From Candidatus Didemnitutus sp. (GTDB lineage: Bacteria; Verrucomicrobiota; Verrucomicrobiia; Opitutales; Opitutaceae), in NCBI GenBank assembly GCA_017991595.1, contig JAGOQJ010000003.1, positions 62,001-126,000 of the forward strand: a stretch of 64,000 nt of DNA. Direction: 5' to 3'. The notes under the pieces were generated by a model. The model was not told the origin of the DNA, made no database searches, and saw only the letters and a program-made list of their open reading frames with translations. The first letter of the stretch is position 1, and every line of letters begins with the position of its first letter. The translations under genes were made by a program, and so were the position numbers. Positions 12,059 to 21,131 of the stretch are shown piece after piece.

Positions 12059-13549
12059 TCAGCAGAGTTGGTAATCGGGGGACTCAAGCAGGGTGGCGAG
12101 CGCGGTGCGCACGGCGGAGCGGGGGCGGGAATTGGCGGCTTCCGTCTCGATGAAGGCGGCGAGCTGGCCGGCGAGGGCGTCATCATCGCGGCGCGAGGGC
12201 AGCACGAGGGCGAGAAGCGTGCGCGCGACCTCGGGCGCGGGCAGCCGGGCCCAGGCGTCGAAGCGTTCCTGCGGGAACACGAAGCGCGCCAGGCCGCCGG
12301 CGGCGCGGAGGGCGGCGCGCTCGTCGCCGTTGAGGAGCTCCTCGTTGGTCGGGTTGAGGAGGGTGTTCACCGTCGCGCGGCGGGCGGCGAGGGTGGCGGA
12401 GTTGATCCAGGAGCGACCGCCGACCCAGCCGCGGACGTTGGGCGGGCTGTAGGGCAGCTGGCCCATCTGGCGCAGCGAACCGATGACGCGGCGGGGCAGG
12501 GGCGGGGGCGTGACCGCGAGGTCCTGCGCGAGGCCGAGATAGAATTGGAGCGGGCTCTTGATGTAGTTGCCGCGAAATTCCTCCGCGTAGAAAAGGCGGC
12601 TGCAGAAGAAGGCGGCGAGGAGCTTGCCGAACGAGTAATCCTGTTTCGCCCACCAAGCGCCGAGCGCGGCGGTGTAGGCGTCAGGCAGCGGGTCGTGCGA
12701 GAGGTAGAAGCGCGCCATCTCGCGCGGCAGGAAGGACCCGGCGGCGGGTTGGCGGAACACGAGGTCGATGACGTCGTCGCCGGTGAAGGGCCCGCTCTGG
12801 CCGAAGACGGTCTTCGTGCCGGCGTCGTGCTGGCGGCGCTGGAAGACGAACTTGCCCGCAACCTGCCGGTAGCCGGTGAAGGCGCGCGCCGCTTGCTTGA
12901 TGTCGGTCTCGGTGTAGTTGCCTTCGCCGAGCGTGAAGAGCTCGAAAAGTTCGCGCGCGAAGTTCTCGTTCGGCGCCTCGGCCTTGCTCTGCTGCAGGTC
13001 GAGGTAGGCGATCATGGCGGGGCAGCGCGACATGGCCTTGGCTAGCAGCGGGGCGTTGGAGAGGCCGACGCGGCGCAACGTGTCCTGATAATCGTAGATC
13101 AGCGCAGTGTTGCGGACCTTCTCGACGCCCACGACCCAGACGTCCTGCAGAAAGAGGAGCCATTTCTCCGTCGCGGCGTGCTCGGGCTTGGCCGCGTGCT
13201 GCAGCCACTGGATGGTCAACTCCGCGAGGGCTTCGCGGTAGCGTTCGCGGGCTTCGCGGCGCGCGGCGCGGCGAGCCATCTCGTCGCCGCGGGAATTGCG
13301 GCGAGCCATCTCGGGGCCGTCCTCCACGAGTTTGGTGACGAGCGGCGGCTTCGGGAAGGCCGGCATCTGCGCGAAGTGGCGCTTGAGCGTGGCGAGCGGA
13401 CCGTCGTCGACGGCGCGGGCCGTTTCCTCCGGGGTGGCGGACCAGCCGATGCGCTGGAGCAGGTGACGGGCGGCGGCTTCGTCCCACTCGGCGGGAGGCA
13501 GCGGTTGCCAAGCTGCCGCGGGACTGAGCTTGCTAAGGGTAATGGCCAT
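12059..13549 (-). CDS. DUF1800 family protein
   Basis: 496 residues from the ATG at 13549 (MAITLSKLSPAAAW). Family marks include the early HLLQRIGWSATPEE segment, the central NENFARELFELFTLGEGNYT and ARAFTGYR motifs, and NVRGWVGGRSWIN towards the C terminus. DUF1800 proteins are predicted helical and have no assigned activity. They travel with DUF1501 partners, as here (3-bp gap). No clear Sec or Tat signal is visible at this start, which is odd if the partner is exported. Its localisation stays open. Confidence 0.87.
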   Translation of the reverse strand: MAITLSKLSPAAAWQPLPPAEWDEAAARHLLQRIGWSATPEETARAVDDGPLATLKRHFAQMPAFPKPPLVTKLVEDGPEMARRNSRGDEMARRAARREARERYREALAELTIQWLQHAAKPEHAATEKWLLFLQDVWVVGVEKVRNTALIYDYQDTLRRVGLSNAPLLAKAMSRCPAMIAYLDLQQSKAEAPNENFARELFELFTLGEGNYTETDIKQAARAFTGYRQVAGKFVFQRRQHDAGTKTVFGQSGPFTGDDVIDLVFRQPAAGSFLPREMARFYLSHDPLPDAYTAALGAWWAKQDYSFGKLLAAFFCSRLFYAEEFRGNYIKSPLQFYLGLAQDLAVTPPPLPRRVIGSLRQMGQLPYSPPNVRGWVGGRSWINSATLAARRATVNTLLNPTNEELLNGDERAALRAAGGLARFVFPQERFDAWARLPAPEVARTLLALVLPSRRDDDALAGQLAAFIETEAANSRPRSAVRTALATLLESPDYQLC

Positions 13550-13597
13550 GCGCGTGGGGGGACGTGGGGGCAAGACGCCTGCGCAGGGGCGGCGGTT

Positions 13598-14752
13598 TCA
13601 GAGACCGAGCGGGGTTTTGTAGTGCCGCGGGACGCGCTTGGTGACCGAGCAGAGCATTTCCCACGGGATCGAGTCCGCCCAATGGCTAAATTCTGCGAGC
13701 GTGATCTCCGCGTCGCGCTGACGGCCCACCAGCACGACCGGTTCGCCGCAAGAGATCGGTTCGCGCAGATCGGTGACGTCGACGACTGTCTGGTCCATGC
13801 AGATGCGGCCGAGGATCGGGCAACGGTGTCCGCGGATGAGCACGGCGCCGCGGTTGCTGGCGGCGCGGGCGAGGCCGTCGCCGTAGCCGGCGGTGAGAAT
13901 CGCGATGCGGGAGTCGCGCTGCAGAAGATGGGTGCGGCCGTAGCTGATGCCCGTGCCGGCCGGCAACTCCTTCACAAGGCCCACGCGGGTGTGGAAACTG
14001 AAGACGGGCTCCGTGTGCACGCGCGCGAGCAGCGAGTGGGGATGGGGCAGCACGCCGAATTGCAGCAGGCCTACGCGCACGGCGTTGAACGGGCCGCCCG
14101 CGCCGGGCGTGGACTCGAGCCCCGCGCTGTTGTCGGCGTGGATGAAGAGCCGGGCGGGATCAAGGCCGGGCAACGCGTTGAGCGTGGCGACGAACAGCGC
14201 CCGCTGGCGCGCGGTGAAGGCGGCATCCTCGTCGGCGCTGGCGAAGTGGGTGAACACGCCGGCCAGGCGCACGCCGGTGGACGCGCGGATCTGTTCATAG
14301 AGCGCCGCGGTGCGTTCGTGCCACACGCCGAGGCGGCCCATGCCGGTGTCGACCTTGAGGTGGACCGCGATGGGTTTGCCCGCGGCGCGGCCGGCAGCGT
14401 CGAAGCGGCGCACCTCGTCGGCACTGGAGACGGTGGCCGCGAGATCGTAGTCTGCGAGGTAGCGGTCCTCGTCGGGCAGCGTGGCGCCGAGGAGCAGGAT
14501 CGGCCAGTCGGCGCTGAGCTCGCGGATGGTCATCGCCTCGGCGATGTTGGCGACGGCGAAGAGATCGGCGCCGGCGTGCATCAGGCGCGCAGCGACGTGC
14601 GGGAGTCCGTGGCCGTAGGCGTCGGCCTTCACGACGGCGACGTAGCGGATGGAGGCGGGCAACGAGGCGCGGATGAGCTTCAGGTTGCGCTCGAGCGCGG
14701 CGAGATCGATCTCCACCCAGCAACGCGGGGGCAGTTGGGCCGAGGCGCTCAT
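13598..14752 (-). CDS. alr: Alanine racemase
   Basis: 384 residues from the ATG at 14752 (MSASAQLPPRCWVEIDLAAL). The PLP lysine is K42 in VVKADAYGHG. The other catalytic residue, a tyrosine, lies at about position 290 in TAGYGDGLAR. Further family marks are KVDTGMGRLG, H-A-D-N-S-A-G and CMDQTVVDVT. The enzyme makes D-alanine for peptidoglycan. The upstream in-frame start at 14794 would add 14 residues overlapping tsaB. The chosen ATG instead overlaps the tsaB stop by 4 bp (ATGA), which supports translational coupling. Confidence 0.95.
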   Translation of the reverse strand: MSASAQLPPRCWVEIDLAALERNLKLIRASLPASIRYVAVVKADAYGHGLPHVAARLMHAGADLFAVANIAEAMTIRELSADWPILLLGATLPDEDRYLADYDLAATVSSADEVRRFDAAGRAAGKPIAVHLKVDTGMGRLGVWHERTAALYEQIRASTGVRLAGVFTHFASADEDAAFTARQRALFVATLNALPGLDPARLFIHADNSAGLESTPGAGGPFNAVRVGLLQFGVLPHPHSLLARVHTEPVFSFHTRVGLVKELPAGTGISYGRTHLLQRDSRIAILTAGYGDGLARAASNRGAVLIRGHRCPILGRICMDQTVVDVTDLREPISCGEPVVLVGRQRDAEITLAEFSHWADSIPWEMLCSVTKRVPRHYKTPLGL

Positions 14753-15435
14753 CGCGAGGGGGCGGTCGCGGCGCTGTGCACCTGCGCGGACCATTTTTTA
14801 TACTCAGGCGCCTCGTGTTGAAAGGCGTCGGGCGCAGGCGTCTCGGTGAACAGCGCAGCGTCGCGATGCCGGTCGAGCAGCTGCGCCACATCGTAGGTGC
14901 AGGCGGCGGCAGGGCGCGGGGCCGCGACCCACGCGCGCAACGCGGCGGGTTGCCAGAGTGGGACGGAATCGGCGGCGAGCGTGGCCGCGGGGACGCGTTG
15001 CAGCGGGCCGGGGCCGGCAGCCGCGTCGACGGCGACCGTGTGCCAGGTGTCGCGGCGGGCATCGGCGATCACGGCGAACGGGGGCGTGGTGGTGCGGGCG
15101 AGTTCGAGGGCGATCAGCGGAAGGCTGAGGTAGGAGAAAGCGGGACGGGGTTCCAGCGCCTGCCAGGTGCGCAGAGTCATGGCGACGGTGCGCACGCCCA
15201 GCATCGAGCCCGGACCCGCGCAGTAGGCGAAGGCTCGCACGTCGGCCAGCGTCACGCCGGCCTCGCGCAGGCATTGCTCGGTCAGCTTGAACACGGCCCG
15301 GCCGGACTCCTCCTCAGAGGCGTGCCACACGGCCGGCTGGTCACGCCGCCACAACCCGACGTGCACGGTGGTCGAGACGGCGTCGAGGACCAGAATACAG
15401 CCGTGATGGGCAAGCAGTTGGGCGAGCGAGAACAT
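14749..15435 (-). CDS. tsaB: tRNA threonylcarbamoyladenosine biosynthesis protein TsaB
   Basis: 228 residues from the ATG at 15435; a GTG at 15498 would add 21 residues. The ASKHA-type fold is suggested by LVLDAVSTTVHVGLW near the start and by FAYCAGPGSMLGVRTVAM, the degenerate TsaB version of GPGSFTGLR. TsaB is the inactive partner of TsaD in the t6A37 tRNA modification complex. The C terminus (PEYKKWSAQVH) is variable. It overlaps alr by 4 bp. Sequence conservation is moderate, so the call rests mainly on the GPGS-GVR box and length. Confidence 0.75.
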   Translation of the reverse strand: MFSLAQLLAHHGCILVLDAVSTTVHVGLWRRDQPAVWHASEEESGRAVFKLTEQCLREAGVTLADVRAFAYCAGPGSMLGVRTVAMTLRTWQALEPRPAFSYLSLPLIALELARTTTPPFAVIADARRDTWHTVAVDAAAGPGPLQRVPAATLAADSVPLWQPAALRAWVAAPRPAAACTYDVAQLLDRHRDAALFTETPAPDAFQHEAPEYKKWSAQVHSAATAPSR

Positions 15436-15653
15436 CGGAAAACGCAGCTTGGGCCGCGCGGGCGCAGACGCCAAGGCCGATTGCGGTGTCACGGGCACTT
15501 GACGCGGGCGGTGCGCGCAGCAGCCGTCGGGCGCGTTGGCGACTGCGCACGTAGCATTGGCGTCCGTCGGGGCGGAAACAGGCCTTGACCGTGCCCTCTG
15601 CGACGACTTACCTCGACCTCTTTTCCTTCCGAAATCCGCTCTGAATTTACGCC
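15436..15653 (+). promoter_or_regulatory. Divergent tsaB/tig intergenic region
   Basis: A 218-bp divergent spacer. TTGACC at 15585-15590 is a good -35 candidate on the plus strand, about 65 bp before the tig start. No convincing -10 lies 16-18 bp downstream (TTACCT is the nearest), so the promoter itself is only suggested. No other structure is obvious. Confidence 0.25.
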
Positions 15654-16976
15654 GTGAACGTTCAAATCAACGACCTCAACGAAACCCGCAAAGTCCTCAC
15701 CGTCACCCTCGATCAGGGCGAGGTGAACGCCGAATACCAGAAGCTGGTCGGTGAATTCGCGCAGCAAGTCCGCTTGCCGGGCTTCCGCCCCGGCAAGGCC
15801 CCGCTCGCGATGGTGGAGAAGCGTTTCGCGAAGGACCTCAAGGAGGAGTTCAAGGGCCGCATCGTCAGCCAGGCTTACCGCAAGGGCCTCGAGGACTCGA
15901 AGGTCGACGTCATTTCGATCGTCGACGTGTCCGAGGGTGAGTTCGCGCCGAACGCCGCCGCCGAGGTGAAGGTCACCGTCGACGTCCGCCCGACCTTCGA
16001 ATTGCCGGCCTACACGGGCATCGCCACGGAGCTGGCGCCCACGGAGCCGACGGCCGCTGAGATCGAGGCCGTCATTGAGGGCCTGCGGGCAGAGCGCGCC
16101 GACTTCAAGGTCGCCGAGCGTCCCGCCGCCAAGGGTGACTACGTCCGCTTCGGCTACACGGGCAGCCTCGACGGCAAGCCGTTGACCGAGGTCGTCGGCG
16201 ACAAGGGCATCTACGCCGCCGCGCCGCAGACTTGGGAAGAGGTCGAGGGCACCAACGAAGGCCTGCTCCCCGGCATGGCGCTCCAGCTCGCGGGCCTGAA
16301 GGCCGGCGACAAGAAGGACGTCACGCTGACCTTCCCGGCCGAGTTCTCCGCCGTCCCGGCGCTGGCCGGCAAGCAGGTTGTCTACGCGATCGAGGTGCAG
16401 GAGGTGCGCGAGCGCGCGCTGCCCGCGCTCGATGAGGCCTTCTTCAAGGCCAACCAAGTCGACAGCCTCGAAGCCCTTCAGGCCCAGGTGAAATCGAACC
16501 TCGCGATGCGCAAGGATTACGAGAACCGCTCCAACCAGCGCCGCCAGATCACCGATTTCCTCGTCGCACAGGCCAACTTCGCCGTGCCGGAGAGTCTCGT
16601 CTCGGGCGAGCGCGACGGCATCCTCCGCCAGTTCATCGAGGAAAACATGCGCCGCGGCGTGCCGCAGGAGGAGTTCGAGAAGAACAAGAAGGAGCTCTTC
16701 GACAGCGCGTCGAAAGCCGCCGTCGCCCGCGTGAAAGTGCAGCTCATCCTCGCCAAGATCGCCGAGGCCGAGAAGCTCAAGGTCGACGAGCAGGACATCA
16801 ATTCCTGGCTCATGCGCGAGGCGATGCGCTCCGGCCAGAAGCCCGACAAGCTCGTCAAGGAACTCGGCAAGGACCGCGAGCAGTTCCGCGCCATCCAGCA
16901 GCAGATCCTCTTCGACAAGGCCCTTGATTTCCTCGTGTCCAAGGCTAGCGTCAAGGAGGCATCCGCCACCAAATGA
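15654..16976 (+). CDS. tig: Trigger factor
   Basis: 440 residues from a GTG start at 15654 ([20 protein letters not shown]). The ribosome-binding signature is G-F-R-P-G-K-A-P ([20 protein letters not shown]). A central FKBP-like PPIase domain (around [10 protein letters not shown] to [10 protein letters not shown]) is followed by the long helical C-terminal arms. It is a ribosome-associated chaperone for nascent chains. Its stop overlaps the clpP ATG by 4 bp, giving the widely conserved tig-clpP-clpX unit. Confidence 0.96.
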   Translation: MNVQINDLNETRKVLTVTLDQGEVNAEYQKLVGEFAQQVRLPGFRPGKAPLAMVEKRFAKDLKEEFKGRIVSQAYRKGLEDSKVDVISIVDVSEGEFAPNAAAEVKVTVDVRPTFELPAYTGIATELAPTEPTAAEIEAVIEGLRAERADFKVAERPAAKGDYVRFGYTGSLDGKPLTEVVGDKGIYAAAPQTWEEVEGTNEGLLPGMALQLAGLKAGDKKDVTLTFPAEFSAVPALAGKQVVYAIEVQEVRERALPALDEAFFKANQVDSLEALQAQVKSNLAMRKDYENRSNQRRQITDFLVAQANFAVPESLVSGERDGILRQFIEENMRRGVPQEEFEKNKKELFDSASKAAVARVKVQLILAKIAEAEKLKVDEQDINSWLMREAMRSGQKPDKLVKELGKDREQFRAIQQQILFDKALDFLVSKASVKEASATK

Positions 16977-17593
16977 GCTACTACGTTCCCATCGTCTTGG
17001 AAAACACCGGCCGCGGCGAGCGGTCGATGGACATCTACAGCCGCCTCCTGAAGGATCGCATCATCTTCATCGGCACACCCATCGACGATGGGGTCGCGAA
17101 CGTGGTCATCGCCCAGATGCTTTTCCTCCAGATGGAGGACCCGAAGAAGGACATCCATCTCTACATCAACTCCCCGGGCGGCATCGTCACGGGGGGCATG
17201 GCGATCTACGACACGATCAACTTCCTGCAATGTGACGTTGTCACCTATTGCATCGGCATGGCCGCCAGCATGAGCACGGTGCTCCTCGCCGCCGGCACGA
17301 AGGGCAAGCGCTTCGCGCTCCCGAACAGCCGCGTCATGATCCACCAGCCCAGCGGCGGCGCCGGCGGCCAGACGGCCGACATCGCCATCGCCGCGCGCGA
17401 GATCCTGCGCTGGCGCCAGACGCTCAACCAGACCATCGCCAAGCACACGGGCAAGACCGCCGAGCAGGTCGAGAAGGACTCCGATCGCGACTACTACATG
17501 AGCGCGGAGGAGGCCAAGGCCTACGGCATCGTCGACCACGTCGTCAGCTCCACTCGCGACGCCCAGCAGATCGCCGGGCAGAGCGCCGCCTGA
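16973..17593 (+). CDS. clpP: ATP-dependent Clp protease proteolytic subunit
   Basis: 206 residues. The Ser-His-Asp triad is S99 in [16 protein letters not shown]124 in [10 protein letters not shown], and D173 in [31 protein letters not shown] is the standard ClpP oxyanion region. It forms the tetradecameric peptidase chamber that works with ClpX and other Clp ATPases in the cytoplasm. There is no long propeptide. It overlaps tig by 4 bp, so translation is probably coupled. Confidence 0.97.
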   Translation: MSYYVPIVLENTGRGERSMDIYSRLLKDRIIFIGTPIDDGVANVVIAQMLFLQMEDPKKDIHLYINSPGGIVTGGMAIYDTINFLQCDVVTYCIGMAASMSTVLLAAGTKGKRFALPNSRVMIHQPSGGAGGQTADIAIAAREILRWRQTLNQTIAKHTGKTAEQVEKDSDRDYYMSAEEAKAYGIVDHVVSSTRDAQQIAGQSAA

Positions 17594-17643
17594 TCCCCGC
17601 GGGGCGCGTCACAAGCGCGCCCCGGCGGAAATCCCCCTCGACT

Positions 17644-17660
17644 AACCGGCTTGGCCGGTT
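17644..17660 (+). other. Hairpin between clpP and clpX
   Basis: 7-bp perfect inverted repeat AACCGGC / GCCGGTT with a TTG loop, 50 bp after clpP and 12 bp before clpX. There is no immediate T-run. It may partially uncouple or stabilise the message rather than terminate. Confidence 0.35.
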
Positions 17661-17672
17661 GATACCTTTTCC

Positions 17673-18989
17673 ATGGCCAAGTCCTCGCGCATGACCCTGT
17701 GCTCCTTCTGCGGAAAATCGCAGGCGGAGGTCCGCAAAATCATCGCGGGACCGGGCGTCTACATCTGCGATTCCTGCGTCAACGTCTGCAAGACGATCAT
17801 CGACCGCGAGGTGAAGTCCTCCCCGGCGGACGCCCCCACGGCCGCGGCCAAGCCTGCCTTCCGCCTCGTCAAGCCCGCCGAGATCAAGCGCACGCTCGAT
17901 GACTTTGTCATCGGCCAGGACCACGCGAAGAAGGTGCTCTCCGTGGCTGTTTACAACCACTACAAGCGCCTCAGCTTCGACCCCGGCCAGGCCGCGCGCG
18001 ACGGCATCGAGATGCCGTCCGAGTTCAGTGACGTCGACATCGAGAAGAGCAACATCCTGCTCTGCGGTCCCACCGGCTCCGGCAAGACGCTCCTCGCCCG
18101 CACGCTCGCCAAGATCCTCGACGTGCCCTTCGCCATCTCCGACGCCACCACGCTGACCGAGGCCGGTTACGTCGGTGAGGACGTCGAGAACGTCGTCCTC
18201 CGCCTCCTCCAGTCGGCCAACTACGACGTCAAGAAAGCCGAGTGCGGCATCATTTACATCGACGAGATCGACAAGATCCGCCGCACCACGGAAAACGTCT
18301 CCATCACGCGCGACGTCTCCGGCGAAGGCGTGCAGCAGGCGCTCCTCAAGATTCTCGAAGGCACCGTGTGCAACGTCCCGCCGCAGGGCGGCCGCAAGCA
18401 CCCGAACCAGGAATACATCCAGGTCAACACCTCGAACATCCTCTTCATCTGCGGTGGCGCCTTCGTCGGCCTCGATCAGGTGATCAAGAAGCGCCTCGGC
18501 TCGCGTTCCCTCGGCTTCCACATCAACGACCGCGACCACGAACTCTCGCCCGACGAGATGATGCGCTCCGTCGCGCCCGAGGACCTCGTGCGCTTCGGCA
18601 TGATCCCCGAGTTCATCGGCCGCCTGCCGGTCGTGTCCGTGCTCGACGAACTCAAGGTCGAGGACCTCGAGCAGGTCTTGCTCCGCACCAAGAACGCGAT
18701 GGTGAAGCAGTATTCCAAGCTCTTCGCGATGGACGGTGTGCGGCTGGTCTTCACCCGCGACGCCGTGCGTGGCATCAGCCGCAAGGCCGTCGAGCTCAAG
18801 ACCGGTGCCCGCGCCCTGCGCGCCATCCTCGAGAAACTGATGCTCGAGGTGATGTATGACCTGCCCAACCGCGACGATGTCGTCGAGGTTGTGATCGACC
18901 AGGCGGTCGTCGAGGGCCGGAAGAAGCCGCAGCTCCGGAAAGCCGGTCGCCGTGGGGCCGCCACCGCGCCGAGCAAAGACGCTGCCTGA
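17673..18989 (+). CDS. clpX: ATP-dependent Clp protease ATP-binding subunit ClpX
   Basis: 438 residues. The N-terminal zinc-binding domain has C10, C13, C32 and C35 (CSFCGK...CDSC). The AAA+ core has Walker A GPTGSGKT at about 132-139 and Walker [12 protein letters not shown]. The GYVGEDVEN pore-region motif, a [10 protein letters not shown] loop and the sensor II helix with [13 protein letters not shown] follow. ClpX unfolds tagged proteins and feeds them to ClpP. It lies 79 bp after clpP on the same strand. A PEP-CTERM protease gene starts 5 bp after its stop. Confidence 0.97.
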   Translation: MAKSSRMTLCSFCGKSQAEVRKIIAGPGVYICDSCVNVCKTIIDREVKSSPADAPTAAAKPAFRLVKPAEIKRTLDDFVIGQDHAKKVLSVAVYNHYKRLSFDPGQAARDGIEMPSEFSDVDIEKSNILLCGPTGSGKTLLARTLAKILDVPFAISDATTLTEAGYVGEDVENVVLRLLQSANYDVKKAECGIIYIDEIDKIRRTTENVSITRDVSGEGVQQALLKILEGTVCNVPPQGGRKHPNQEYIQVNTSNILFICGGAFVGLDQVIKKRLGSRSLGFHINDRDHELSPDEMMRSVAPEDLVRFGMIPEFIGRLPVVSVLDELKVEDLEQVLLRTKNAMVKQYSKLFAMDGVRLVFTRDAVRGISRKAVELKTGARALRAILEKLMLEVMYDLPNRDDVVEVVIDQAVVEGRKKPQLRKAGRRGAATAPSKDAA

Positions 18990-18994
18990 GCACC

Positions 18995-19960
18995 ATGAAG
19001 GGTTGGCGGGCCGTTTTCCTCCTGCTCCTGTCGGCGGCGCTCGCGCCGCTTTCGTTGCACGCGCTCGTCGTCAATTACGGCAACGGCACCCAGAACAAGA
19101 CCGATCCCGGCTACGACCTGCCGTGGGACAACGTCGGCACCACCGCGACAGGGGCGAGCGGGGTTTATCTCGGCACGTTCGGCGGAGAATACTGGGTCGC
19201 GACCGCTTCGCATGTCGGCGCCAGCAACTTCACGCTCGGTAGCACGACTTACTCCTATGTCTCCGGCTCGGCCGTGCAGATCGCCGGCAGCGACCTCACG
19301 CTGTTCCGTATCGCGAGCAACCCGGGCTTGGACAACGTCACGCTGGCCTCCACCTCCGTCGCCGTGAACGATCTCGTCACGATGGTCGGCGTCGGCCGGG
19401 TCGAAAGCGCCTACACCAAGTGGGACATCAACACCGCCACTAATCCTGACACGTGGAACGTCACCACCGGCGTCACTTACGACAAGCACGGCTACACGAC
19501 CGTCGCCGGTGCGGGGCCGCGGTGGGGTTTCGGCTACGTGGATCTCACGCATCTGAGCTACGACGTCGGCACCGGGGCCACGCAGTCCTTTGCGATGGGA
19601 TTCGTCGACGGCATCTCCGTGGTCGCCCCTTCTGCCGCTACCTTTGGTTCCGCCACGGTGGCTCGCTCGATGGGACAGGCGGGCGATTCTGGCGGTGCAG
19701 CTTTCGTCTATAATTACGACACGTCCGAGTGGGAACTTGCAGGTATTTTGGGTGCAGTCGGACTATTTCAGGGGGCCTCGGAGATCAACGGGCAGCCGGG
19801 CAACACCGCCGTGTTCGGCAACGTCACCTACGCGATCAACCTCGCCGCCTACCGCACCGATATCCTCGCGGTGGTGCCGATCCCCGAGCCGGCGGCCTTC
19901 GCCGCACTGACGGGCGCGATTGGTTGGCTGCTCGTGCTGCGTCGCCGTCGCCGGGCATGA
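18995..19960 (+). CDS. Secreted trypsin-like serine protease with PEP-CTERM anchor
   Basis: 321 residues. A Sec signal peptide occupies about residues 1-23 (RAVFLLLLSAALAPLSLHA). A chymotrypsin-fold triad can be read: H73 in WVATASHVG, D100 in AGSDLTLFRI, and S232 in GQAGDSGGAAF. The C terminus is a PEP-CTERM sorting tripartite signal: IPEPAAFAAL, a hydrophobic helix (AIGWLLVL), and RRRRRA. Exosortase would cleave this and release or attach the protein at the cell surface. PEP-CTERM proteins are usually associated with exopolysaccharide and envelope biogenesis. The substrate is unknown. It starts 5 bp after clpX but is probably not functionally linked. Confidence 0.85.
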   Translation: MKGWRAVFLLLLSAALAPLSLHALVVNYGNGTQNKTDPGYDLPWDNVGTTATGASGVYLGTFGGEYWVATASHVGASNFTLGSTTYSYVSGSAVQIAGSDLTLFRIASNPGLDNVTLASTSVAVNDLVTMVGVGRVESAYTKWDINTATNPDTWNVTTGVTYDKHGYTTVAGAGPRWGFGYVDLTHLSYDVGTGATQSFAMGFVDGISVVAPSAATFGSATVARSMGQAGDSGGAAFVYNYDTSEWELAGILGAVGLFQGASEINGQPGNTAVFGNVTYAINLAAYRTDILAVVPIPEPAAFAALTGAIGWLLVLRRRRRA

Positions 19961-19985
19961 AAAAAGCGCGGCGGATGCCGCGCTT
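19960..19985 (-). terminator. Rho-independent terminator of the M42 peptidase gene
   Basis: 9-bp stem AAGCGCGGC / GCCGCGCTT with a 4-nt loop. On the minus strand it is followed by a run of six T. A second small hairpin (CGGCAC / GTGCCG, 19994-20011) lies between it and the gene. On the plus strand it may also end the PEP-CTERM gene message, though less efficiently. Confidence 0.8.
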
Positions 19986-20018
19986 GATGGTAACGGCACA
20001 CGAGCGTGCCGCGCCTGT

Positions 20019-21086
20019 TTACCAGTTGAAGCTCTCGCCGGCTTGCACGGACTTGGCGAACTCGATGAAGAGCTTCACACAGTTCTCCACGTCCTCGAGG
20101 TCCACGACCTCGCTCGGCGTGTGCATGTAGCGCAACGGGATCGAAACGAGGCCGCACGCCACACCTCCGCGCGCCATCTGGATCGCGCGGGCATCGGTGC
20201 CCGTGGGGCGCGGGTCGGCCTCGAGCTGATACGGGATTTTCGCCCGCTTGGCGCACTCGACGAGGCGCGTGTAGACCTTCGGGTTGATGTTCGGGCCGCG
20301 GCAGATGATCGGGCCGCCGCCGAGCTTGGTCTCGCCGAAGCGGCGGTTGTCGCAATCCGGGTGGTCGGTCGCGTGCCCGACGTCCACGGCCAGCGCGACG
20401 TGCGGGTCGACGGCGAAGGCGGAGGTCGTGGCACCGCGCACGCCGATCTCCTCCTGCGTCGTGGCGACGGAGACGACCTTGGCGCCGAGCTTGGTCTTGG
20501 CCTTTTTCAGGCGGATGAGGGCCTCGCCGACGATGTAGGCGCCGACCTTGTTGTCGAAGGCGCGGGCCGTGCCGACGGAGCCGTGGATCAGTTCGAATTC
20601 GTGGTCGTAGGTCGCCACGTCGCCGATCGCCACACGCTCGAGCGCCTCGGCCTTCGAGCCCGCGGCGATGTCGATCCAGATTTCGTGCTTCTTCGGCACC
20701 TTCTTGCGGTCCTCTTCGTCCATCAGGTGGATGGCGCGCTTGCCGGTCACGCCCTTCACCGGGCCGTTGGCCGTCTGGATGATCACGCGGCGGCCGGAGA
20801 TGATGCTGAGGTCGTGGCCGCCGATGGTGTCGAAGTAGAGGTAACCGTCCTTGTTGACGTAGGTGATGATCAGGCCGAGCTCGTCGATGTGGCCGGCGAA
20901 CATCAGGGTAGGCGCGCCCTTGGCGTTGAGCGTGCCGTAGCGGCAGCCGAGCGCGTCGTTGGCGTAGATTTCGGCGTGGGGGCGGACGAACTTGTCGTAA
21001 ACTGCCTGGGCCTGGGCCTCGGCGCCGGAGGGCGACTTGGCTTGGAGCAGTTCAGTGAGAAAAGCAGGGGCTGCGTAATTCGACAT
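20019..21086 (-). CDS. M42 family metallopeptidase (glutamyl/leucyl aminopeptidase type)
   Basis: 355 residues from the ATG at 21086 (MSNYAAPAFLTELL). Ligands and catalytic residues of the dinuclear M42 site are visible in order: H and D in FAGHIDELGL, the bridging D in RAFDNKVG, the E-E pair in TTQEEIGVRG, the D in AVDVGHATDHP, and a late H in RYMHTPSEVV. M42 enzymes are large tetrahedral cytosolic aminopeptidases that finish peptide degradation. It is 45 bp downstream of a flavin oxidoreductase gene. Confidence 0.92.
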   Translation of the reverse strand: MSNYAAPAFLTELLQAKSPSGAEAQAQAVYDKFVRPHAEIYANDALGCRYGTLNAKGAPTLMFAGHIDELGLIITYVNKDGYLYFDTIGGHDLSIISGRRVIIQTANGPVKGVTGKRAIHLMDEEDRKKVPKKHEIWIDIAAGSKAEALERVAIGDVATYDHEFELIHGSVGTARAFDNKVGAYIVGEALIRLKKAKTKLGAKVVSVATTQEEIGVRGATTSAFAVDPHVALAVDVGHATDHPDCDNRRFGETKLGGGPIICRGPNINPKVYTRLVECAKRAKIPYQLEADPRPTGTDARAIQMARGGVACGLVSIPLRYMHTPSEVVDLEDVENCVKLFIEFAKSVQAGESFNW

Positions 21087-21131
21087 GGGGAGATTTCTGC
21101 CGCGCGACGCGGGGCCGCGCAAAGGTAATTC

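Noticed and set aside
11640-13000. Possible antisense regulatory transcript in the DUF region
   Set aside because: No promoter or terminator signature supports it; long antisense open frames are expected in this base composition.
10817-13045. 742-residue plus-strand ORF opposite the DUF1501/DUF1800 genes
   Set aside because: It is a low-complexity V/A/E/G-rich mirror of two clear genes, with no motif or start context of its own.
18960-19000. Functional link between ClpXP and the PEP-CTERM protease
   Set aside because: The genes are only 5 bp apart, but one acts in the cytoplasm and the other outside, and nothing in the sequence shows cooperation.
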